Source of the DNA: an uncultured Eubacteriales bacterium | GTDB lineage: Bacteria > Bacillota > Clostridia > Christensenellales > Aristaeellaceae | Assembly (NCBI GenBank): GCA_900553905.1 | Contig: USFL01000066.1 | Coordinates: 1 to 7,773 of the forward strand | DNA: 7,773 nt | Direction: 5' to 3' | In this document: piece after piece, positions 1 to 6,131 of the stretch | Numbering within the stretch: the first letter of the stretch is position 1 | Layout: every line of letters begins with the position of its first letter | Translations under genes and position numbers: made by a program | The notes under the pieces: model-generated | The model's database searches: none | Seen by the model: the letters and a program-made list of their open reading frames with translations, nothing else | Told to the model about the DNA's origin: nothing

Positions 1-31
1 CTTTTTCAGACGGGAGTGCGGTGCTCTCGCC

Positions 32-60
32 TTGCATGTTTTCCCAACATCAGGTAGTAT
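32..60 (+). promoter_or_regulatory. Possible weak sigma-A promoter for the membrane protein gene
   Basis: TTGCAT at 32-37 and TAGTAT at 55-60 are separated by 17 bases, the usual spacing for a housekeeping promoter. The match is poor (3 of 6 and 4 of 6 to TTGACA/TATAAT). An overlapping TATAGA at 58-63 is an alternative -10. A start point near 67 would leave a leader of about 24 bases. The gene could equally be read from a promoter left of the window. Confidence 0.35.
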
Positions 61-90
61 AGAGACAGCCTGACGAGGGAGGGCTGTGTA

Positions 91-1779
91 ATGAAGCGCT
101 TTTTGGAAAAATGGACGCTATGGCTGCCGCCGTTGCTGGCGACGCTGTTTTTTGTGACACTGAGCCGCGTCACATATTTTCGCTATGAAAACTCGGATGA
201 TTTTCTCATCGCCAGAACTTTTTTGGGCTTTGAAGGGATGCGGCCGGTTCCACCCCATCTGTATTTGCATCCTGCGCTGGTGTGGGTACTGAATGCGCTT
301 TCGGCCGCCGCGCCCGGCGTGGCCTGGTTTTCGGTGGCTCAGCTGGGGATGCTGTGGATATCGGCGGCGGTACTGTGTCTCTGCCTGCTTCGCTGTGGAC
401 GGGCTGCGCGTCTGCATTCGGTGGTTTGCAGTTTGGCGGCGCTGCTCTTTTTGGGCGTATTTGCATCCTTTCTATGTACGCGCCTGACGTATACCACCAC
501 GGCGGCTTTGGTTGCGGCAGCGGCGTCCGCCCTGCTGGTGTGCGCCGGTGTCACCCGTAGGCGGGTAGCCCCGTGTGTGTTGCTGTCCGCCGCGCTGTTG
601 ATGCTGAGCGGCATGCTTCGGGACAGCTCCCTGCCCGCATCCCTATGCTTCTGGCTGGTGTCGCTGGCGTTTTTGTGTGGGCGCCTGGCTGGCGGCGAAG
701 CGCACGAGCGCCGGGCTCTGCTGCGGGCGTTGGTGCCGGCGATCGTGGTGGGCGCAGTGCTGACCGGGGTGCGGCTATGGGAAAAGCGGGAATATGCGGC
801 GTTTTTCGACTTTCATGACGCGCGCACCGAACTGATGGACTATCATCCCCAAGCACTGGACAGCGTGTCGCAGGAAACGCTGGATGCGCTGGGGTGGGAC
901 GCATCCGAGGTGGAGCTGGTGCGCCAATGGTATTTCATGGATGAAAACATCACCGCCGATGCGCTCCGTCTGATTCAAAACGGCAGCGCGCAGGCGTCGC
1001 TGACGGAACGGCTTCAAAACGTTCCCCGCACACTTCGTAACTTCTTTGAGGAAAACCCCGCCTATCTGTTTTCCGTGCTGCTGGTGGTGGTGCTGACCGT
1101 GCTTGCCTGCCTCGTACCCCATGGAAGTGCGGGGCTGACGCGTTTGACCGCACTGGCGGCCCTGGGCCTGTTTGCGACCATGCTGGTCTATCTGGCCTGG
1201 CAGGGACGGTTCCTGGCACGTGCGGTGGATTGCGCGCTGCTGCCGGCGGCGGCCGTGACGGCCTGTCTGGCGATGGCCGGATGGCCGGCGGCGTCCCGGC
1301 GCCGCGTCCGAGCCGCGGCGTTTTGCCTGTGCGCGCTGCTGCTGCTTCCTGCGGGAATGCAGCTCAAACAGACGTTGTATACGCTCACCCGGCGGCCGGA
1401 TATCGTGTCGCCCACGCGGGAAGCGGATCTGGAGACCTACGCGCTGGAGAACCCGGACCGCCTCATCGTGCGCACGCCGGACCTGCTGCGCGACACGCGC
1501 CTGTTTCCCGACGTTTCCGCGGGCGTTCCGGACAATACCATGATCTGGGGCGATTGGCTGTGCCGCACGCCCGGCTGGAACGCGCAGCTCGTGCGCTTCG
1601 GCTTTGATCCGGAGAGCTTCACCGCCACGGACTTTCTCAGCGAAGCTATTCTCTTTGTGACGGCGGACGACGAGCCGCCCCGGGCGCTCATGGACTATAT
1701 CAGCCATGGCGCGGGGCGGCCCGTGACCGCACAGTTGGTGGCAACGCGCGGCGATCTTCGGTTCTTCGCCTTTCGTTAG
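91..1779 (+). CDS. Polytopic membrane protein, GT-C glycosyltransferase-like, function unknown
   Basis: This encodes 562 residues with about eleven to twelve predicted membrane helices: roughly 10-30, 60-72, 78-100, 108-128, 133-152, 158-176, 180-200, 210-229, 324-342, 350-370, 377-397 and 407-425. A hydrophilic loop lies at about 230-320 and a soluble tail at about 430-562. The first extracytoplasmic loop has the acidic motif YENSDD (32-37), placed like the first-loop acidic residues of GT-C enzymes that use polyprenyl-phosphate sugars. The large loop begins with FDFHDARTELMDYH (239-252), a pattern I associate with uncharacterised clostridial membrane proteins of this shape. The start is supported by AGGGAGGG at 76-83, seven bases before the ATG. 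The gene converges on the LTA-synthase-like gene and overlaps its stop codon, which fits a shared envelope theme. A GT-C role is inferred from topology; no substrate can be assigned, and a polymer-handling or O-antigen-ligase-like role is an alternative. Confidence 0.88.
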   Translation: MKRFLEKWTLWLPPLLATLFFVTLSRVTYFRYENSDDFLIARTFLGFEGMRPVPPHLYLHPALVWVLNALSAAAPGVAWFSVAQLGMLWISAAVLCLCLLRCGRAARLHSVVCSLAALLFLGVFASFLCTRLTYTTTAALVAAAASALLVCAGVTRRRVAPCVLLSAALLMLSGMLRDSSLPASLCFWLVSLAFLCGRLAGGEAHERRALLRALVPAIVVGAVLTGVRLWEKREYAAFFDFHDARTELMDYHPQALDSVSQETLDALGWDASEVELVRQWYFMDENITADALRLIQNGSAQASLTERLQNVPRTLRNFFEENPAYLFSVLLVVVLTVLACLVPHGSAGLTRLTALAALGLFATMLVYLAWQGRFLARAVDCALLPAAAVTACLAMAGWPAASRRRVRAAAFCLCALLLLPAGMQLKQTLYTLTRRPDIVSPTREADLETYALENPDRLIVRTPDLLRDTRLFPDVSAGVPDNTMIWGDWLCRTPGWNAQLVRFGFDPESFTATDFLSEAILFVTADDEPPRALMDYISHGAGRPVTAQLVATRGDLRFFAFR

Positions 1780-4112
1780 GGCTCAAAGGCGTACAGCGTG
1801 GCGCCGAGGGTTTCAAGCAGCGCGGCGGGGTCCTGCGCGCCGTTCAGCTCGCTTTTGTCGAGCGTGAGCCAGATGCGGCCATCTTCGTCCACGCCATACT
1901 GCCAGGCCTGCGTCAGGCCGTAGGTGGGCTGTTTTTCCCAGTGCACATCGCCCGATATGAGGGCCGTGCCGCCGGAAACAGGATACGTATCCGTGCTTTT
2001 GTAAATCTCACAGCCCTGCAGCCAGCTGCTCTGCACCAGCTCAAAGCCCGTCTCCCACAGCGGATAGGCGTCATAGGCCATGGGGCTGCCGGCTTCAAGC
2101 AGCTCCTGCGCGCCGGCATAGACCAGCGCGTTGCTTTCGTTGTAGCGCTTGTCGCCCACCGTCAGCACGCAGCGCAGCGTCAGCTCCTGCGCGCTGTCCG
2201 CGGCCACGCGCCCCATCTCCCGCAGCACGCCGTTGATCTCCAGCAGATAGGCCTGGTCAAAGACGGTCAGCCGCGGACGGAAGTAGATCTCGCCGGCGAG
2301 TTCCGCTACGTCAAAGCCTTCCAGCGTCATTTTTCCACCGATCTGAAAATCCTCGTTTTCCGGGGACAGACCGCCCTCGTCATAGGCGTATTGGTTTGCG
2401 AACAGCGCGTCATAGCTGAGCAGGTCGTAGACGGGCTCGCTTTCGGCCGCGGCCGTCAGCTCTTCGGGCGCAACGTCGCCCGACGCCGCGCGCAGCCTTT
2501 CCACGTAGGCAAGGAAGGGGTCGTCGTTCACCCCGGCCAGCTCCAGCGCATACGCGCCCAGCTGCCAGGAATACAGGTTGGTTTCTCCCGGAGCAATGCT
2601 GCCGTCGTTGCTCCAGATGAAGTAGGGGGTCAGGTGTCCTGCGTCGCCCGTGGCGGATATGCCGATTTCCTCATATACGTCCGATCCCAGCGGCGGGATG
2701 TGGTCGCTGAAGAACACCACCACCGTCGGTTCGTCCAGGGAGCTGAGCTGGTTGATGAACGCTTCCAGCGCCGCGTCGCTCTGCCTGAGCAGCCAGCAGT
2801 AGTTGGTCAGGATGGCGGCGGCGCGGTCGCTCACCTGGTTGGAAAAGGGCGTCTGCGCGCCATAGGTGACGCGGAAGTCGTCATAGTCGTAGCCGCCGTG
2901 GTTCTGCATGGTCAGGCAGAAGATGAAGTCGCGTCCCTCCGTCTCCGAAAGCTGGTGCAAAACGGCACGGTAGTGCTCCTCGTCGCTGACGAACATGCCT
3001 TTCTTTTCAAATGGCGTCACGGTGGTATCCAGCGTGAAAAAGCTGTCGAAGCCCAGCATGCGCAGGTTGGTATAGCGGTTGTAATATACGCCGTTGTACC
3101 AGTGAATGGCCGTGGCCTCATACCCGCGGTCCCTGAGGACGGAAGCCAGGCTGCTCACCGGCGGCAGCCCCATCGAATAGGGGTTGACGACATACTGGCT
3201 GCGCAGCCCCGTGAGCACCTCAAACTCCGTTTCGCTGGTGCCGCCGCCCAACTTGGGCACATACAGCCGGCCCCGCCGGCAGCTTTCAATCAGCTGGTTA
3301 TAAAAGGGCGTCAGCTCACTGTTCAGGTCCAGATACTGGCGCAGCCACGCCTCGTCGGCAAAGCTCTCGCTGAGCACCACGATGATGTTGGGCGGGTCGT
3401 CCGCGGCGGCCTGCGGCGTTTCCTCCGCTAGGGCGCGGTAGGCGTCGCGCACGGATGGCTCGTCGTAGTCCACGCGCATCAGCGACCGGCGGTGGTTTTC
3501 CATGGCGATGGCGGTAAACAGCGCGCCGTCGGTGCGGGCCTGGTCCACCATGTCGTAGCGCTCCCGGCCGTTCGCCAGGGCGAAGGTGGAAAGGGGCGGA
3601 AGAACCGCGATCAGAACCGCGCCCAGCAGAGGCACAAGCGCGCCGCAGCGCGAGCGGCCGCGCATGCCTATGCCCGCCGCGGCGAAGAGCGCCGCAAAAA
3701 CGGCCGCCACGATGATGATTTCCACATAGTCAATGTCCAGCGACAGCCCGGCGGCTGCTTGCCGCGCGTCGGACAGCTGGGTCACGTCGGAAAAGAGAAG
3801 GGGCTCCATACGGTAGAAGATTTTATAGCGGTTGACGATGCCCAGCAGAGCGCACAACAGGCCCAGCGCAAGCAGGCCGCACAGCCGCGCGCGCCGGGAG
3901 GGGATCAGGCACATAAGCAGGCAGGGGGCTGCATAGAGCGCATAGTTCATGCCGAACAGAAGCGGCTGGGAGACGGCCCATGCGGGCACGCTGCCCACGC
4001 TTCCGCGGGAGAAACCCTCCAGCAGCCATAAAAGGCACAGGGGGGAAACCCATGCCATCAGCCAGTCGGCAAGGCGGTAGCCTCGCGGCAAAAGACGCCG
4101 CAAACCATTCAT
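1776..4112 (-). CDS. LTA synthase family membrane sulfatase (phosphoglycerol transferase-like), with C-terminal extension
   Basis: This 778-residue protein has five predicted N-terminal helices (about 13-33, 50-70, 74-93, 128-147, 157-178) followed by an extracytoplasmic sulfatase-fold domain at about 240-535, the LtaS layout. Known LtaS enzymes move glycerol phosphate from phosphatidylglycerol onto a growing polymer outside the membrane using Mn2+. The expected residues are visible: PNIIVVLSES with E249, GGGTSETEFE with predicted nucleophile T292, AIHWYN with H337, MQNHGGY with H404, and FSDHIPP with D470/H471. E249, T292, D470 and H471 correspond to the LtaS metal and nucleophile set, so the enzyme looks active. 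About 240 residues follow the catalytic domain. They are acidic, probably beta-rich and not assigned to a domain; LtaS itself is about 646 residues. AAGGAGG at 4127-4121, eight bases before the ATG, fixes the start. It could act on teichoic acid, on another glycan as a glycerol-phosphate transferase, or as a phosphoethanolamine transferase. The family is secure; the acceptor is not. Confidence 0.96.
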   Translation of the reverse strand: MNGLRRLLPRGYRLADWLMAWVSPLCLLWLLEGFSRGSVGSVPAWAVSQPLLFGMNYALYAAPCLLMCLIPSRRARLCGLLALGLLCALLGIVNRYKIFYRMEPLLFSDVTQLSDARQAAAGLSLDIDYVEIIIVAAVFAALFAAAGIGMRGRSRCGALVPLLGAVLIAVLPPLSTFALANGRERYDMVDQARTDGALFTAIAMENHRRSLMRVDYDEPSVRDAYRALAEETPQAAADDPPNIIVVLSESFADEAWLRQYLDLNSELTPFYNQLIESCRRGRLYVPKLGGGTSETEFEVLTGLRSQYVVNPYSMGLPPVSSLASVLRDRGYEATAIHWYNGVYYNRYTNLRMLGFDSFFTLDTTVTPFEKKGMFVSDEEHYRAVLHQLSETEGRDFIFCLTMQNHGGYDYDDFRVTYGAQTPFSNQVSDRAAAILTNYCWLLRQSDAALEAFINQLSSLDEPTVVVFFSDHIPPLGSDVYEEIGISATGDAGHLTPYFIWSNDGSIAPGETNLYSWQLGAYALELAGVNDDPFLAYVERLRAASGDVAPEELTAAAESEPVYDLLSYDALFANQYAYDEGGLSPENEDFQIGGKMTLEGFDVAELAGEIYFRPRLTVFDQAYLLEINGVLREMGRVAADSAQELTLRCVLTVGDKRYNESNALVYAGAQELLEAGSPMAYDAYPLWETGFELVQSSWLQGCEIYKSTDTYPVSGGTALISGDVHWEKQPTYGLTQAWQYGVDEDGRIWLTLDKSELNGAQDPAALLETLGATLYAFEP

Positions 4113-4157
4113 GTGCGCACCCTCCTTCCTCTTCTGGCCTCCAGAGCATATTGTGTT

Positions 4158-4187
4158 ATTTTAGCATATATCGCTCCGGCCGGGCAA
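4158..4187 (-). promoter_or_regulatory. Leftward promoter for the LTA-synthase-like gene
   Basis: Read on the minus strand, TTGCCC (4187-4182, 4 of 6) is followed after 18 bases by TAAAAT (4163-4158, 5 of 6). The -10 is preceded by TGC, an extended -10 element common in Gram-positive bacteria. Transcription would start near 4151, giving a leader of about 40 bases that carries the AAGGAGG site. The -35 lies inside a small inverted repeat (GCCGG at 4179-4183, CCGGC at 4191-4195), which could be an operator half-site pair but may be chance in GC-rich DNA. Confidence 0.55.
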
Positions 4188-4225
4188 GTGCCGGCAGGGC
4201 GGAAGAATGCACATCCAGTTTTTGA

Positions 4226-4254
4226 TTGCCAATGCCATTTTCTTGTGGTATACT
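4226..4254 (+). promoter_or_regulatory. Rightward sigma-A promoter for the kinase gene
   Basis: TTGCCA at 4226-4231 (5 of 6 to TTGACA) and TATACT at 4249-4254 (5 of 6 to TATAAT) are separated by exactly 17 bases. TGG directly precedes the -10, giving an extended -10. This is the best promoter in the window. The start point would fall near 4261, leaving a leader of about 100 bases before the kinase ATG at 4361. The promoter also shows that the in-frame TTG at 4226 is part of the -35 and not a start codon. Confidence 0.72.
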
Positions 4255-4300
4255 GCAATCACGAATCAAGCCGTTCATACGTGTTCCATCCGGGGAAGGG

Positions 4301-4328
4301 GCCGCCGCAGTCCGTTGCGCGCGGCGGC
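4301..4328 (+). other. GC-rich hairpin in the kinase mRNA leader
   Basis: GCCGCCGC (4301-4308) and GCGGCGGC (4321-4328) are perfect 8-base complements around a 12-base loop. The hairpin lies about 40 bases after the predicted start point and 32 bases before the ATG. No U-run follows, so it is not an intrinsic terminator as it stands. It may stabilise the leader or take part in a regulatory structure. I recognise no riboswitch class here. Confidence 0.4.
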
Positions 4329-4360
4329 GCGGCATGAAACGGAGCAAAGGGGAAAGCATC

Positions 4361-5467
4361 ATGGAAAAGCTGATAAAACGAGCCCTTGACATCGCGCATC
4401 TCTTCGACGTTCCCCGCGGGGAAATGACCTGCGAGCCCTACGGCACGGGAAATATCAACGATACATTCTGCCTGACGGTGCGCCCGTGGACGGGAGCGGC
4501 GCGGCGTTATATCCTGCAAAGGGTCAACCGTTACGTGTTTCCCGATCCCCAATCCATGATGGGCAACATTCAGCGCGTGACCCACTACCTGCGCGGCGTG
4601 ATTGCCCGCGAGGGGGGCGATCCCGCGCGCGAAACGCTCACGCTGGTGCGCGCCATGGACGGACGTCCCTGGATTACAGATGCTTCCGGCGATCTGTGGC
4701 GGGTGTATCTGTTCATCGAGGGAACGGTCTCCACCGACCGGCCGGAAACCCCGGAGAGGTTTGCGGCGGCGGGCGAGGCGTTTGGACGTTTTCAGCGCCA
4801 GCTGGGCGGCTTCGACGCATCCACGCTCTATCCCACGCTGCCCAATTTCCACAACACGCCGGCGCGCCTGCAACAATTGACCAACGCTATCGGAGCCGAC
4901 GCGGCGGGCAGGAGAGCCGAGGTGGGAGCGGAGATCGGATTTTGCATGGCGCGAGCCGCGCAGACGGACGCGCTGCTGCGTGAGCTGGAGGCGGGATGCG
5001 TGCCGCTGCGCGTGACGCACAACGACACCAAGATGGACAACGTCCTGCTGGATGAAAAGACGGGGCGCGGCGTGTGCGTGATCGACCTGGACACGGTGAT
5101 GCCGGGGCTTAGCGCATGGGACTTTGGCGACGCGGTGCGCACCGGCGCAAACACCGCCGCCGAGGACGAATGCGACCTGAGCCGGGTGGAATTTTCGCTG
5201 CCGATGTTCAAGGCCTATGTGGGCGGCTATCTGCGCGGCCTGGGCGGGGAATTGACCCGGCGCGAGCTGGACCTGCTGCCTTTGGGCGCGAAGCTGATGA
5301 CGCTGGAATGCGGCATGCGCTTTTTGGCCGATCACCTCAGCGGGGACCGCTATTTCCACATCCGGCGCGAGGGCCACAACCTGGACCGCGCCCGCACGCA
5401 GTTTCGGCTGGTGGAATGCATGGAGAAAAACTGGGACGCCATGGTGGAAATCATCAAAGACGCCTGA
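4361..5467 (+). CDS. APH-fold sugar kinase, N-acetylhexosamine 1-kinase (NahK)-like
   Basis: This 368-residue cytoplasmic kinase has the aminoglycoside phosphotransferase/choline kinase fold. Its motifs track, from memory, those of Bifidobacterium longum NahK (LnpB, about 359 residues), which makes N-acetylhexosamine 1-phosphate from GlcNAc or GalNAc and ATP. They are EPYGTGNINDTF (25-36, nucleotide loop), YILQRVN (50-56), LWRVYLFIEGTVS (112-124), RVTHNDTKMDN (217-227, catalytic D222), VIDLDTVMPG (240-249), DFGD (254-257, metal binding), and LECGMRFLADHL (315-326) near the C-terminus. All key residues are present. The start is the ATG at 4361, with AAAGGGGAAAG just upstream; an in-frame TTG at 4226 would add 45 residues from the promoter and leader. 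The gene is a single transcription unit between its own promoter and a terminator. No lacto-N-biose phosphorylase, uridylyltransferase or epimerase lies nearby, so its sugar is inferred from family only. Another hexose or hexosamine anomeric kinase activity is possible. Confidence 0.93.
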   Translation: MEKLIKRALDIAHLFDVPRGEMTCEPYGTGNINDTFCLTVRPWTGAARRYILQRVNRYVFPDPQSMMGNIQRVTHYLRGVIAREGGDPARETLTLVRAMDGRPWITDASGDLWRVYLFIEGTVSTDRPETPERFAAAGEAFGRFQRQLGGFDASTLYPTLPNFHNTPARLQQLTNAIGADAAGRRAEVGAEIGFCMARAAQTDALLRELEAGCVPLRVTHNDTKMDNVLLDEKTGRGVCVIDLDTVMPGLSAWDFGDAVRTGANTAAEDECDLSRVEFSLPMFKAYVGGYLRGLGGELTRRELDLLPLGAKLMTLECGMRFLADHLSGDRYFHIRREGHNLDRARTQFRLVECMEKNWDAMVEIIKDA

Positions 5468-5477
5468 TGCGAATGAC

Positions 5478-5530
5478 AAAAGCCAGGGCGCGCGGCAGCG
5501 GACGAAACGCCGCGCGCCCTGGCTTTTTTT
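5478..5530 (+). terminator. Strong intrinsic terminator, probably bidirectional
   Basis: The arms GCCAGGGCGCGCGGC (5482-5496) and GCCGCGCGCCCTGGC (5509-5523) form a perfect 15-base-pair stem around a 12-base loop, followed by seven T (5524-5530). It begins 14 bases after the kinase stop codon. AAAA at 5478-5481 supplies a four-base U-run for the opposite direction. The leftward membrane protein gene ends at 5541, so the same hairpin probably ends both converging transcripts, more strongly for the kinase. Confidence 0.93.
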
Positions 5531-5540
5531 GCATCTTTAA

Positions 5541-6131
5541 TCAGGTGTGAAACTTCTTGCGGATCTCCAGCCAAAGCGGCTTGCGAAACAGCAGAAAGCT
5601 TAGCAGCAGCAACCCTACGCTTACCCCGCCCACCACGATCATCGGCCAGTCCAGGCGCTTGAGGCCCGCCAGGGCCAGAAGCGTTCCCACCAGCCCGATC
5701 AGAATCAGCTCAAACAGGGGCAGGAAATCGCGCTTGCGTTTGTGGAAAAACAGCAGGAAGTACCCGCCTGTCACGATCAGCTCGCCAAAGAACACAATTG
5801 GCACCACAAAGCCGCTCCACCCGCCGCCCAGCACGCTGTCCAGCAGCAGCAGGTACAGGCATACCGCCAGCGCCGTATCGCACAGCTTTTTGATGGGCGT
5901 CGCCTCCACCTGTGGCTGGTAGATGAAGGCCACCCAGAAGGTCATCAGCCCGCCGATGACGATCAGGCTCCATGCCTGGCCGCCCGTCAGCAGGTTTATG
6001 ATCAGGCACAGGTAACCGGCCAGCACAAACGCGCTGCGCCACAGTGCGTGCCGGTTGCGCCGCCAGAAGGACTGCGGCGTATTGGGGGGATAGGTTGCAT
6101 GCACGCGCATGAGCGGGGGTTCGCGGGTCAT
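5541..6131 (-). CDS. Six-helix integral membrane protein, DUF6320-like, function unknown
   Basis: This encodes 196 residues with a short polar N-terminus (1-30) and six predicted helices at about 31-49, 53-71, 84-101, 106-128, 138-157 and 163-182. It ends in a basic cytoplasmic-looking tail (EIRKKFHT). A basic loop, HKRKRD (130-135), lies between helices 4 and 5. The arrangement and the pairing with a condensation-fold acyltransferase fit the clostridial family I know as DUF6320. Many members carry an N-terminal zinc-ribbon-like segment with CxxC pairs, which is absent here; that family name comes from memory. Its ATG overlaps the stop of the upstream acyltransferase gene as ATGA, and GGAGGG (6143-6138) sits six bases before the ATG, so the two are translationally coupled. 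No catalytic motif is visible. A partner, scaffold or transporter role for the acyltransferase product is inference from gene order only. Confidence 0.9.
   Translation of the reverse strand: MTREPPLMRVHATYPPNTPQSFWRRNRHALWRSAFVLAGYLCLIINLLTGGQAWSLIVIGGLMTFWVAFIYQPQVEATPIKKLCDTALAVCLYLLLLDSVLGGGWSGFVVPIVFFGELIVTGGYFLLFFHKRKRDFLPLFELILIGLVGTLLALAGLKRLDWPMIVVGGVSVGLLLLSFLLFRKPLWLEIRKKFHT

Noticed and set aside
1..31. CTTTTTC near the left edge as the tail of an upstream terminator
   Set aside because: The matching hairpin would lie outside the window, so it cannot be supported.
775..1707. 310-codon open frame on the minus strand
   Set aside because: It lies wholly inside the GT-C-like membrane protein gene. 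Its Arg/Gln/His-rich composition is typical of a shadow frame.
1941..3431. 496-codon open frame on the plus strand
   Set aside because: It is fully antisense to the LTA-synthase-like gene, whose protein has intact catalytic motifs. Long antisense frames are expected in GC-rich genes, and its product is Gln/Arg/Val-rich with no motif and no SD.
4113..4120. GTGCGCAC palindrome between SD and start codon of the LTA-synthase-like gene
   Set aside because: It is a short 8-base palindrome with no flanking symmetry, likely chance in GC-rich DNA.
4226..4360. 45-codon N-terminal extension of the kinase from TTG 4226
   Set aside because: The TTG is the -35 box of a near-consensus promoter, the extension has no SD, and family similarity begins after the ATG at 4361.
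4259..5479. 406-codon open frame on the minus strand
   Set aside because: It is antisense to the NahK-like kinase and runs into the kinase promoter. Its His/Arg/Gln-rich product has no recognisable domain.
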